Part shown: piece after piece, positions 1 to 11,591 of the stretch
Layout: the number at the start of each line of letters is the position of its first letter
Position numbering within the stretch: position 1 is the first letter of the stretch
NCBI RefSeq assembly: GCF_001638985.1
Contig: NW_017265149.1
Span: forward strand, 437,241 to 501,240
DNA from: Phycomyces blakesleeanus NRRL 1555(-)
Taxonomy: Eukaryota; Mucoromycota; Mucoromycetes; Mucorales; Phycomycetaceae
Direction of reading: 5' to 3'
DNA length: 64,000 nt
Notes under the pieces: generated by a model
Seen by the model: the letters and a program-made list of their open reading frames with translations, nothing else
Databases searched by the model: none
Told to the model about the DNA's origin: nothing
Translations under genes and position numbers: made by a program

Positions 1-1443
1 CTGGTAAATTGTAAAAATACCGGAGTATCACTTAATGTAAGCATCAATAAATCGGACAGAAGAAGTTCATCGGATATGTAAGTACTGACTGGCGATTGCT
101 GATATAATGCATATTTTTTTTAGCTGGAGATGAGCATGATAAATCCCGGGAATAACCATTTATCAGCAGGAGACACACCTCTTTTTAAAGTATACGGAGC
201 TGTGTTTCTCTGTTACCTGTGTTTATCCATTTATTGGTTGTATTTGATCGTTCAAAAAGATACAACAGTTTTTCGTGCTCACTGGTTTATGTAAGTTTCT
301 ACATTCTGATGTTTTCTTTTATATGTCAATTTTTGACTAATGGTTTATAGGCTTCTACTTGTAATGAGCATGTGTTTTAACAAGGCATTGCAATCAGTAA
401 GCTGCCATAACTATACATTCGGCAAGATGGACCTCATAGTTTGGTTTAGGCGAAGTACTATTACATGAAGATTGGACTCTTAAGTAATGGTTGGCGTATC
501 GGTTTTTATGTTTTTGCATTGTAAGTACTAAAGAGATCATTGGTGTTCCTCCGTCCACCCACATTGAATTTAACGGGATCATTAGTATTAAAGGGTTCCT
601 AAGTATTCTGATTATTGGTAAACACGGTTGAGCAAAGGAAACACATACCGGCGGTGAATAATACAAAATATATAGTCTTGTTAGCCTCTGGATGGATATT
701 TATCAAGCCATTTCTATCTAGCAAGGACAAACGGGTCATTTCTGTACTTGTTCCATTGCAAATATTAGCTAATGTAGCAACTGCAATACAGAGTGAGGCA
801 GCTATTAAATCTACTGATTGGACAGTATGGGTAAGCATAGTATGATGCAAAAAAAAACATATGCGCATATATATATAATTCAAGAAATAATGTAATGATT
901 TTTTATAAATATAGACGGCGATTCTGCCTTTGGCTGACATTTTTGCCTGTGGAGTTGTACTATGGACAATTTTACAGACACGAAAACATCTTGGAGCCGC
1001 AGCATCTGCAGATGGAAAAGGTAATTTGATACCAAAACATTATTAGTTAAGTGAGGTATTGATTGTATAAAAAGAACTTGATGTCTTGAAAAAATATGAC
1101 CTGTGGTCTTCGTTCTATATTGTTGGGCTCGTGTATGTGTATATTACACGTATAGTTGTGCAACTCTTACAAGTATCGTTACCGTTCCGTTACGTGAGCT
1201 GGTTAGGAGTAGCTGTAGGCGAGCTTGCTACATTACTATTTTTTGGGTTTATTGGGTAAGGGATAGTATTGGGTAAGGTGATATCGAGACCTTTGAAATT
1301 GAATATGTATATGATCTAGACATACTTTTAGGCCATCTTTAAACAATCCGTACATGGATCTACCTGATCAACACTCAATTGATTGGCGTGACAGCCGAGA
1401 AGATAGAGGTCAGACCATGGTAATGAACCGAAGAGATATATAA
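1..1443 (+). CDS. Lung-7TM (GPR107/Ptm1, GOST family) membrane protein, 3' part
   Basis: The gene runs in from the left edge, so its start is missing. Spliced exons read a lumenal end, then NPGNNHLSAGDTPLFKVYG and hydrophobic segments, a KYYYMKIGLLSNGWRIGF loop, and the end of the 7TM domain (LPFRYVSWLGVAVGELATL, then a NNPYMDL tail). This order and these motifs are those of the Lung_7-TM_R family (human GPR107/108, yeast Ptm1), Golgi/endosome trafficking proteins. At least seven introns are present, for example with donors near 87, 291, 402 and 519, and the last acceptor ends near 1331. The stop is TAA at 1441-1443. In the genomic order short reading frames in this region are only intron-interrupted pieces. 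The family assignment is firm; cellular role is known only from the family. Confidence 0.85.
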
Positions 1444-2045
1444 ATCTCTTTGAACTAGAAATGAGATTTATTTCTTAGAAAAATAGTGTAATTGCTACAA
1501 GATATGTATTTATATAATTCAATGCACAAACAAGTAGTGTCATCTTTACTATTTTATTTTATATACTACTCGCAACTTTTGTATCTTCTAATAAATGTAA
1601 TGATACAAGTTACACAAGTTTCTAGGACAAATGGTAGGATATAACTCGGTTTCGTTTAGATATATCATATAAAGATCATCGTTGGAGACGAAATAAATAG
1701 TGAATTCAAGAAATATATTGTGCCAATAACGAGTTGAAGTATCCAAAAAATTTCTATTCTTTTATTTGAACATTGGAAGTGCTTATAATTTATCTGTAAT
1801 TTTTTCTTCTTTTTCTCTCTATTTTTCTTCCTTTCTTTATTTATAATTTTTGAATCCATCAAGCTAATCATATTAAAATATACTAAATACAGACATACGC
1901 TTTTTCACAACAAGAAGGAAAGAACAGCTAAAAAAAGCCTTCACTTATTTTTGACGAACACAAACAAAACTACGTCACCAGTAGGCTCGTTCATTTCATT
2001 TTAATCGCAGAGCGTCTTTCTCTAGTGTCTGTACTTTGACAGACA
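1444..2045. other. Intergenic: 3' flank of the 7TM gene and TAF1 promoter
   Basis: No gene is seen. A possible poly(A) signal (AATAAA-like) lies near 1589. The stretch before the TAF1 start is AT-rich with pyrimidine-rich runs around 1798-1840, as expected for a promoter of a multi-exon fungal gene. Confidence 0.5.
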
Positions 2046-5000
2046 ATGTCGTTTGCAGGATACCTTTTCGGCAATGTTGATGAACAAGGCCGTTTAGACA
2101 CAGATCTTGATGCAGTAAGCTGCAATTAGTCTGAAAAGTTATATAATTTAGCTTACAAAGAAACTATAGGATTTGAGAGAAACCCTTGAAAGCGTCGATG
2201 CTGGCGTTATATCCAAGATCTTTAGTAATGATACATTCGGTCTTAACGAAGCTGGCAACAAAGACGATGACGACGATGCAGATGATGACATGACTCAGGC
2301 TGAACAAGCTCGCAGCTTAGCAGCAGCAGCAATTACACATGCTTCAGATGCCGTCGATTACTCTGATTTTGATGAAGCTGTACCAGACGATCCTATATTT
2401 TCAGACAAATACTACCGGCGTGGAATGGGAATGCTACAAAAGACAATGCCTCGGTCACGACTCCATCTTGTATCCGATAGTTATGATGACGATGACGAAC
2501 CAGAAAAAATTACTACCCTTAGTGCTATGCCTCTTTCTACACAACCAACCAGTACGCTACCAAATCTACAAATACCAACAGCCTCACCTTTACCACAGAT
2601 CGCACCAAAGGAAGATGTAGATATCAAAGAACTCTTTCCAGCATTTGAAAAGGGAAAAATCCTTAAATTTTCAGATCTATTCATGGCAAAAATTAAACGA
2701 CCACCTAAACTTCAACCTGTTAGTAATCCAGGTAGGTTTCTTTTGCGCATGATAGTTTGTAAAAAAAAAAATACATGTGATAATCTAAAGCAAAAATGAA
2801 ACAATAGTTATTTTTGGAGATGGGTATGAGTATGAGATTGAAGCCGACGATAGGGCACTATTCACAAAAAGCAAACGCATTGAGCGTATGCGACCTGAAA
2901 CAGAGCGGACGTCTTTTAAAAGACAAAAAGTAGAGGCACATAATATAAACAAAGAGGATGATTCTAATGACAGCGACTCGGAAGAATGTAATTCATCAGA
3001 TGAAGCAGATAATATGGTAGGTACATCTTATATTGTACGGCAACACAAAATTTACACAAATCAAGGCATTCGATACAGAACCTATGATTCGTGAACTGAA
3101 TGACGACAAAGTTTATCATTCGGTTATGCTGGATCATTGGGAAGATGATATTGTTTGGGATGATGAAGTAAAAAAAGAAAGGTAATAATAATTTGATTAA
3201 GTTATACGAAGACTAAACAGCCTATAGTCGACGACCCGAAGAAAATGAAGAGATGTCTGTAATCAAAAAGCATCTAAATGATCGACTAGAGGAAGGTGAT
3301 TGGGTTGACGCTATTATATGGAACAATGAGAAACCGGATCCAGCGTCTATGAGGATTATGCTAGATCTAAATGATCCGAATATGCTCTTTGACTGCGAGG
3401 AAGTTGAAGCAACCAAGGCTCAATTGATAGAGCCAAAACATGTTAAAAAAGGCAGAAAACCTTTACCCAGACCTTTGCCAAAGGTAAAAAAAAACAATTT
3501 TAGGAAAAGAAAGTAAAGTTATGCTAATATTAATTTTTCTTAGATTCCTATTGTATATAACACAGAACCCGAACCTCACAGCAAGCTGCCTCTTAATCCC
3601 TTTAATCTTTCCAACGATCGTCATTATGAAATGCATCTGGCTGGAAGATTGGTTCGTGTACGACAGACTCTCGGTGAACTTATTGTCCAACACGCTTTAC
3701 CAGCTTCTAAATTGCACCCTGCTTTGGTAAATACGAATATGTGCATCAATAGTCAAAGATTTATATTTTGTTTTAGTATAAAACCCGTCTTTCCAAGGCT
3801 GAATTGCGCTCTTTCCATCGTCCAATGATGCAACTTCCAGTTGGTTCAGATATTATATTCTCACGCGTCAGAGTTAGCAAAAGGAAGAAAAAGGATAAAA
3901 AGAAGGGCCCACCAGAAGTCCTCAGAACAACCAAGGAATTGACACTAAAAGACAACTCGCCTTTTGTGTTGATGGAATATTCGGTCAGTAAGATTTAAGT
4001 GTAAAGTCATGCGTTACTAACTTTAGCATGTAGGAAGAACACCCACCTATTATATCAAATGTAGGTATGGGTACATTGATTATCAACTATTACAGGAAAA
4101 CGGAGCCGAAGGATGAACACGTTCCAAATGTAAGTTAAAACTCAAAATTGAATATGAACAAACAGCTTTAACGAAGAGTAGAGCGATATTGGCGAGCCTT
4201 TTGTTCTTGATATCGGAGATACTTCTCCTTTTCTTAATTTTGGTAATGTGGAGCCTGGACAGACAATGTCTGTGCTTTATAACAATCTTATCCGAGCACC
4301 TCTTTTCCGACACGATGTGAAGCACACTGATTTTCTACTTGTCAAAAGTACTCACAACAACATAACTAAATATTACATCCGCGAAATTCCGGCAATGTTT
4401 GCTATTGGCCAAACTTATCCTGTACAAGAAGTACCAGGACCTCACTCGCGAAGAGTAACCACAACAATTAAGAACAGACTCCAAGTGGTAGCTTACCGTT
4501 TGATTAAAAAAAATCCTCTCCACCGACTGAAAATGAGCAGATTAGCGCAAAAATTTCCAGAGTATTCTGATCTGCAAGTACGACAGCGACTCAAGGAGTT
4601 TTTGGAGTTCCATCGTCGAAGTAAAGATGGTGGTGGCGGATACTGGAAAACACGTGGTGGAGGTGATCCACCGAATGAAGAAGCGCTGCGTAAGATGGCA
4701 ACACCAGAGATGGTTTGTCTATATGAGAGTATGCTAGTAGGAGAGCGCCACTTGCAAGATCTTGGTTATGGTGATGTAAACGACGAGGATGAAACTGGAG
4801 AAGGAGACTCGAAACTGGAAGTAGAGCAGCAGTTAGCACCCTGGTTTGCTACTCGCAATTTCATCAATGCTACTCAAGGAAAGGCAATGCTTAAGCTATA
4901 CGGAGCTGGTGATCCGACAGGCAGAGGAGAGGGTTTCAGTTTCATTCGAGTGTCAATGAAAGATATCTTTTTACGTCAAGGAGAATCTGCTGAAGAAAAA

Positions 5001-6177
5001 CTAGGTAAGTCAAACCGTTCTGCTCTATTATGTTCGATTCCTATAGAGTCTAATTATTATTATGATTTTTATGATGCTTAGCACAAATTGAGGCAAGACC
5101 AAAAAGTGCACATCGTTACAACGTTGCCGAGCAGCAGCAAATCTACAGAGAGGAGGCAAGTCTTTGGATTTTATCAGTATATATTAGTATATCCGTGAGA
5201 TTTGAGTTGCTTATCTATTGCACTACAGATTGCACGTATTTGGAAAGCCCAGTTGGACTCACTTAGTAATAAGGCCGAACCTAATTTATCTGATCACGAA
5301 GGGGATGAAGATAGTGAATTGGATGAGCGCGAACCAGCTAGCCCATCCATGGTAAGTTAATTTGCTAAAATAGCAATATAATACTAAAAAAAACTGGCTA
5401 TGTAGATGGAATTGGACTGGAATCCACACCATAGACCTAGTTATTCAGCATCTCCATCACCCATGACGCCTTCTTATGGAAGGCGATTTGATCGTGCTCA
5501 ATCTGAAACTGTGGATGATGATGAGATATCTGTAGCAGGAAGTTTGAGTTCACGAACCAGTTATCATGTAAATAATCCCAACAAATACTTGGTTATCAAG
5601 CGTTTGATTCGTCAGAAGAATGGTGAAAAGACGTGGCAACAAGAGGTCGTGAGGGATCCCGTTGTGATCAAATCTTACTTGCGTCAACGACAAATGATTG
5701 AAGAAGAGGCTACAAGGTAAGATCATCACTGTTTTTTGTACTACATGATTCACATATATTTTTGTGTAGCGCTGAGGCATTGGAGCCTACAGACGATGTT
5801 GAAAAGAATGCACGAATGAAGAAACGTATCCAAGATCAACTTGCCAAATTGAAGCGTAACGCTGAGCGTCGTCGCCAGAGGCAGTTGGCAAAACAAGCAG
5901 GATTGGCAGAAAATCCAGTCCTAGGCCTTATTCGCGGAAAACGAGAGGGCGCAATGGTGAGTGCACAGGATTGCTTTTTTATTTATTTATTTTTCTTGTG
6001 CTGACATTGATGAAACACTAGCGTAAATGTGGCAACTGTGGCCAGCTGGGTCATATGAAGACCAACAAAAGTTGTCCAATGTACTACATTGTCAATAATC
6101 CTGCAAATGCTCCACAAAATGCCGCAACACCCGCACCAACCACTCCACAGGCAACAACAGACTCCCCAGCACCTTGA
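2046..6177 (+). CDS. TAF1: Transcription initiation factor TFIID subunit 1 (TAF1)
   Basis: The largest TFIID subunit, the nuclear scaffold that binds TBP and core promoters. Exon 1 (2046-2114) opens with [15 protein letters not shown], the typical TAF1 N-terminus. An acidic stretch follows, then the conserved central DUF3591 region: [46 protein letters not shown]. Near the C-terminus is a charged helix and then the TAF1 zinc knuckle ([17 protein letters not shown]-x2-C-x4-H-x6-C) around 6025-6075. The protein is about 1,000 aa, close to yeast Taf1, and like yeast it lacks the tandem bromodomains of animals. It has roughly a dozen exons. The stop TGA is at 6175-6177. The F-box gene follows on the same strand 274 bp on. 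Confidence 0.93.
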
Positions 6178-6451
6178 AAATATACACAATTTATTTTCGT
6201 CGTCGTCGTCTTCTTCTTTAGGGGGAAAGCATATAAATTTAGCACTTTTCCCTCATTCACATACATCCACATGCATTCTATCATTCTCTGATTGGATAAA
6301 CTGCGTTATTTTTGAGAACATTCATAATACAAAAGACGCAATTCTTAATTTGGAACAAAAAATAAGCACTGCAAAACAACTCTTTGTCCCTCATAAATAT
6401 AATCACAAAAGCAAATCTCTTGCTAAAATTATAATCATCTTTCTCTTTCTC

Positions 6452-7788
6452 ATGGTGGTATTTAACGACTTTTGTATTATACTTCCATATGATATCATAC
6501 AATCCATTCTGTCTCAATTGGACCTTAAGGATATATTGGTGTGTTTGCAAGTAAGCAAAACATGGAGGGATATAACTCTTGATACTCCTTGTCTATGGTA
6601 TGATCTGGATTATGAATCCATCAATATCTCTCCTTGCTTTGATTTCCGTCTATCTTCCGCACGACGCTTAACACTAGCTAAAGGCACCACCCAAGAACTC
6701 ATAACACGGACCTTTGATACTATAATATCATCTAATTGCCATTCGTTCCGAACACTAGGTAATGAATTGTTAAATCCGATACATTGTTCATAAGCCAACA
6801 AACTATTTTATTGTCTTGACTAGAACTTAGTATGCCATGCGACATTGGAATTCTCTTCAAGACAATAGAGTCTCTCAGATCAAGTCTTACTCATCTCCGA
6901 TTGGACAACACTTCCCTACCTCTCGATATTTGCTTTAATACTCTCTTACCAATAACTCAACTAACTCACCTCAGTCTGCGACATTGTGCTTGGTCTTCAA
7001 AACGTACCTTTATCAATGATCCAAAATCATCCCAATTGCTTTCTCTAAAAGTCCTCGATCTATCTTATCTTGACTGGCGCTATGTTCGTAGTGGCTGTCT
7101 TGTTAGTGTTTTGAGGAGGTGTCGCTATCTACAACAACTGGTCCTATATGGTATCCGAATTGACGCGTTTTGCCCAATACTTCGCCTTATGGAAGAGTCA
7201 TGGCCCGATCTTCAAGGTTTTCACTATGATCCCTACACCAATCTACTAGATCACACTTGGCTTCCTAGCTCTAACAATGTCAAGCAGCTGTCATTACGGA
7301 CATGTAAAGTACGCTCAGATGTTCTCTCCGATGACTTAGTCAATTCTGTGGCCCGTATATCCCACCATTCCCTTTACAAACTGGACATCAGTCGCAACTG
7401 GCATCTCACCGACAGATCTTGCTCTGTGTTTGCTAGTTTTGGATTGCCTTGTCTCAGAGAACTCAGCTTATTTCATTGTTCTTGCCTTAGTGAGTCCGGC
7501 TTGAGTGCTTTGTTATTGGCATGTCCAGTATTGACTTTCGTTGATATGTCTTATTGTCAAGGTGTTACGGATCAAGTTGTAAACGTGTTAAGTAAACTGG
7601 TTCTTGTCCAGTATGTAAATATGTCGAGTTGTCCTTATATCACTTCAAGTAGTGTAATGTCACTTGTGAATCAGAACCAAAAGTTGAAGCAATGTTTGGT
7701 TGATAATTGCAGTTTAGTGATAAGAGAAAAATTGGTATGTTTTGTAAAAACGCTGATGAGAGAAATTCGATTATTCTTCCAAGAATAA
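6452..7788 (+). CDS. F-box / leucine-rich-repeat protein
   Basis: Two exons, 6452-6758 and 6824-7788, give 423 aa. Residues about 8-50 form an F-box (ILPYDIIQSILSQLDLKDIL, then VSKTWRDITLD), which binds Skp1. The rest is leucine-rich repeats of the cysteine-containing FBXL type (for example LRELSLFHCSCLSESGLSAL and VDMSYCQGVTDQVV). By family it is a substrate adaptor of an SCF ubiquitin ligase; its target cannot be read from the sequence. The ATG at 6452 was chosen because it sits directly before the F-box, although the frame is open further upstream. A poly(A)-like AATAAA lies near 7829, and the next start codon is only 101 bp after this stop. Confidence 0.85.
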
Positions 7789-7889
7789 TCAGAATAAAGA
7801 TCTCCTTTTTTTGTATATAGAACAGTCAATAAAGTATTTTCATTTTCATCTTCATTTTCAAGTGGCTCAATAAATAAGCGTCTCTTTCC

Positions 7890-8628
7890 ATGATTGCACA
7901 TCCATACTACCCACAAAATATATTCCTCCCGGGATATATACCGAATACATTAAGCACACCACAACTGCTTATGTTCGCAACTATTGTGATGAGTGTCTTT
8001 TTTACATGTGCCTACACAATGGTTCGCAACAAGGTTGGTGGTGTTGATGCACTGCGATTCATTTGGTTCCTTTTGTCTGGATTCCTTCATTGTGGATTCG
8101 AACTTTATTTTATACTTCATCATGACACCCTAGCCAACCGAACCGATATAATAGCTCAGTTGTGGAAGGAATACGCTCACAGTGACTCGCGATACTTGTC
8201 ATCTGACCCCCTCGTACTCAGCTTAGAGACTATCACAGTGGTAAGATAACTTGTTTCCCTATTAAATCTAACTGTCCAAGTGTATTTTGGGTCCTCTTTG
8301 TCTAGTAGCGGCATTGTCCATTCGGTCTCATCATCCAAGCCAATATGTTTGGCAGTTGATTATCTCTGTCGCTCATATGTTTAGCTGTTCCCTGTATTTT
8401 GTTATGGATTTACCAACAGGATTCCACAACTGTGATCCTCATCCAGTGTATTTCTGGGTATATTTTGTTACATTCAATGCATTTTGGCTTGTGGTAAGAG
8501 AGAAATATATACATAAAAAAAGTGTATATATTCATAAAAAATTGTTGATGTAGATGCCTTTTTTGCTTGTCATCCAAAGCTATCACAAGATTACTTATAA
8601 TGCTCAGAACAAACCCAAAGCCTCCTGA
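7890..8628 (+). CDS. EBP: EBP-type 3-beta-hydroxysteroid Delta8-Delta7 isomerase
   Basis: Three exons (7890-8240, 8281-8493, 8554-8628) encode 212 aa with several membrane segments. The order of motifs matches emopamil-binding protein of the ER: GFLHCGFE (H67, E71), QLWKEYAHSDSRYL, LETITVCILGPL (E113, T116) and YFWVYFVTFNAFWL (N183, W186). These align with the active-site residues of human EBP (H76, E80, E122/123, T125, N193, W196, from memory of the family). The expected reaction is the shift of the sterol C8 double bond to C7 during sterol synthesis. Most ascomycetes and basidiomycetes use the unrelated ERG2 for this step. The first intron is only 40 nt. It sits in a tandem run, 101 bp after the F-box gene and 88 bp before SNRNP35. 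Confidence 0.9.
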
Positions 8629-8716
8629 CGTTGTAAACTTATTTGAGATTAAATAAATAATAATAAAGCGCCTTGGCGAGTATGTCGTGGCTTAGGCTTA
8701 TGCGACTTGTTGTGTA

Positions 8717-9950
8717 ATGTGGTATGCCAAAGAATACCATCCAATCCAAGTAGGATCGATTGATGGCACAGACAAGATTCCCCATGATGCTGCAGTTGAA
8801 AGAGCTCAGCAAGTGAAATGTAATTACCCTTTGAATGAGATTAAGCCGACATATTGATAGAAAAGAATTGTTTGCTTAGACCGACCACCTAAGCTTTCAA
8901 CCGACCCAACCAAAACTATATTTGTTGGACGACTTAACTTTGACACAACGGAAGGTAAAATGCATCTATATGGCATGTTACCCGAATAACAAATATACCT
9001 AAAAGAAAGAAAAAATTGGTTACTTCAGATACACTAAACCAACACTTTGGTCAGATTGGGTCAATCGAGTCTTTACGTTTGATTCGTAATCAAGGTAAAT
9101 ATTTATGCAGACGCACGTTGACGTAAAGAAAAAGAGTAAAGAACTCATGTTTGATACAAGTAACGGGTGCATCTGAGGGTTATGCCTTTATAACCTACGA
9201 TACCACGGAGGCAGCCAAGGAAGCTTATCAAACGGCTCATCAGACAATAATAGATAACCATGTTATTTTGATTGACTATGAAAGAGGGCGTATAATGGAA
9301 GGTTGGGTACCTCGCCGACTTGGAGGTGGGTTTGGTGGTAAAAAAGAGAGCGGCCAGCTTCGTTTTGGCGCTAGAGATAGACCATTTCGACGCCCAATGT
9401 AGGTACATTACATTTGCTGTATCTTTTACTCATTATTATATCTAGACTTGGACCTAAGGAGGGATCAGAGCAAATAATTATATTGCCAGATCAACGCCGA
9501 GAAGATACATGGCGAACCAAAGCTCATACTCTATCCCGGCCATCTTCGACCGACCATCTACCTCGCTTTCGGGAAGATTCTCTTAACCGTAGCCATAGTC
9601 GTAGTCGCAATTCTCGCTCACGAAGTCCTCACTCAAGAAGATCTCGTCCACGTAGCCCTAACTCAAGAAGCTCTCGTCCGCGTAGCCCTAACTCACGAAG
9701 CACTCGTCAAAGGAGTCCTCCCTCACGAAGCTCTCGACTACGTAGCCCTGACTCACGAAGTTCTCGCCTACGGAGTCCTCACTCACGAAGCTCTCGCCCA
9801 CGTAGCCCTGACTCACGAAGTTCTCGCCCACGGAGTCCTCACTCAAGAAGCTCTCGTTCACGAAGCCCTTATTCGAGAACCAACCGTAATTATAATCATC
9901 GTTCATTTTATCATGCTTCAGATAGACATGATAGAAAAAGGGCTGGATAA
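8717..9950 (+). CDS. SNRNP35: U11/U12 snRNP 35-kDa protein (minor spliceosome)
   Basis: Five exons (8717-8819, 8880-8954, 9029-9094, 9161-9398, 9446-9950) give 328 aa. The N-terminus has [16 protein letters not shown], matching the U11/U12-35K signature. An RRM follows, with RNP2 TIFVGRLNF and RNP1 SEGYAFITY. After it comes a block almost identical to the human protein ([18 protein letters not shown], then [14 protein letters not shown]). This block separates it from U1-70K. The C-terminus is an RS domain built of ten-residue SR/RP repeats. By family it is the U1-70K counterpart that helps recognise U12-type 5' splice sites. Start chosen at 8717 because the ATG upstream runs into a stop. Confidence 0.92.
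9640..9868 (+). repeat. 30-bp minisatellite encoding the SNRNP35 RS domain
   Basis: About eight tandem copies of a 30-bp unit encode SRSSRPRSP(H/D/N) decapeptides. Copies differ by few bases and alternate between two subtypes, which suggests recent duplication in pairs. The reverse strand is also open across the repeat, but only as a mirror of it. Confidence 0.9.
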
Positions 9951-11591
9951 AACCATGTCCCAGATTAAAAGCCTCACGGCAAATAATGTTCAATTAAAGC
10001 TGACTTTTCAAAGATCCCATGCTTAGATATACTTTATATATATATGGCTAGTAATTTTTATAATCCTCGTTATTATCAAACATATTGAGAGTCCTTTTTT
10101 TTTCCTGTTAAAAATATCATTGATACATACATATGATTGTAATACACGTAGGATGCGACTAAGGGTCTCCATGCTTGGCATAGTATTGATTATATTTGAC
10201 TTTTTGGGTTTATTTATCATTTATTCTTTACATTATAATAGATAAAAAATTAGGTTCTCAAGGCGGCCCTTCCATTTGTTAATAGTATTTTCCAAGCACC
10301 ACTTATAAACCTTTCTCAGATAAAAAAGGGCTCTATTTTATATTTCATTACTATTAATATTTTAGGCATATTAAATTTACTAAAAAGCTCTTTATTATTC
10401 GATTCTGTACTCTGAAACCATTAGCTTATTCGTAGTATTGCTGCCTGTATTAATATCTATGACATGTATCTAAGAAGAAGAAAACATATAGATAACTTGA
10501 TTTTAGCATAGTGTTAATACAAACTGGAACCAAAAAGAAAAAGAAAACAATGATTAAAGATTAAATACAAACACTGGCACAACATTAGAAATGTCTTTTA
10601 AAGTCAATTTTTTCTCTATCCTCCGCATCAGTTGTTCGGATGTGCCATGCGACGAGTGATACAGTTAAAATAGGGGCGCCATAAGCAAGAAAGTTTAATC
10701 TTGATCATCACAGAAATCAAAGAAAGTTGTTTCTGATACAAATCAAGAAGAACAAGTACAAAGAGATTCGATGTATATCTAGTATATGCTACTCCCATGC
10801 AATAACATAATAGATATTGACTTTCTTGTTGAAAAACTGTGGGGAAATCTATAGTAGTGTAAAATAAACCTATTAAATCAAAATGGATATTTATGGATCA
10901 CAAATTTATGAGTTATTAATAAGACTACAAATCGTATGTGAGAGTGGGATTACCAATAATGCACCAATGTGTGTGAACTGTCTCACTGCACCTCCTATAA
11001 ACTAATCGTCATAGTGTCGAACTACAGAACGTGCAGATCAAAATTCACTCGAGAGGATAAATTCTATAAAAAGGCTTTGAACTTTACATCATGTTTGACT
11101 CAACGACAAGTTCTACAACAGGAAAGCTGTACTATTCTTAAATACAAATAATAAAACAACCAATAGTAAGCTATGAAGTAAAGCATTTCTTATTTATCAC
11201 TTGATAAATAATGAAAGAAAAAGAAAAATGATAGCTCTAGTAAAAGTCAAAGTGTTTACATTCAAAGGAACCCCGCCAAAAGCACATCGCATCTTAAAGA
11301 TAACCATCACACTGAAAAGTTAGACGATCTAAAAAGAGCTCGCCTTTATAGAGACAATAAAGGGCATTTTAGTTTCTCTAAAAAAAATAAAAAATAAACA
11401 CACTTTGGCTTCATTTCAAGTCCCTGAGGTGAAAGAATGATTTGACATCGTGAACACTTCCATAAAAGAGGAGACAGTCCGTGTCACACTAATTGGCAGA
11501 CTACCAAAGCAGTACAGACTACTCAGCGTCAGGGCTGCCTTTGAACCTCTCTTCTTTCTCTTTCCAAAAGAAAAAAGAAAAACGGCAGATC
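9951..11591. other. Intergenic, 1.6 kb, AT-rich
   Basis: No gene or element is recognised. Short reading frames have no coding character. The final 200 bp carry a pyrimidine-rich stretch (about 11540-11580) before the coiled-coil gene start. Confidence 0.4.

Noticed and set aside
9688..9993. Minus-strand frame with repeated [13 protein letters not shown] units
   Set aside because: It is only the mirror image of the 30-bp RS-domain minisatellite.
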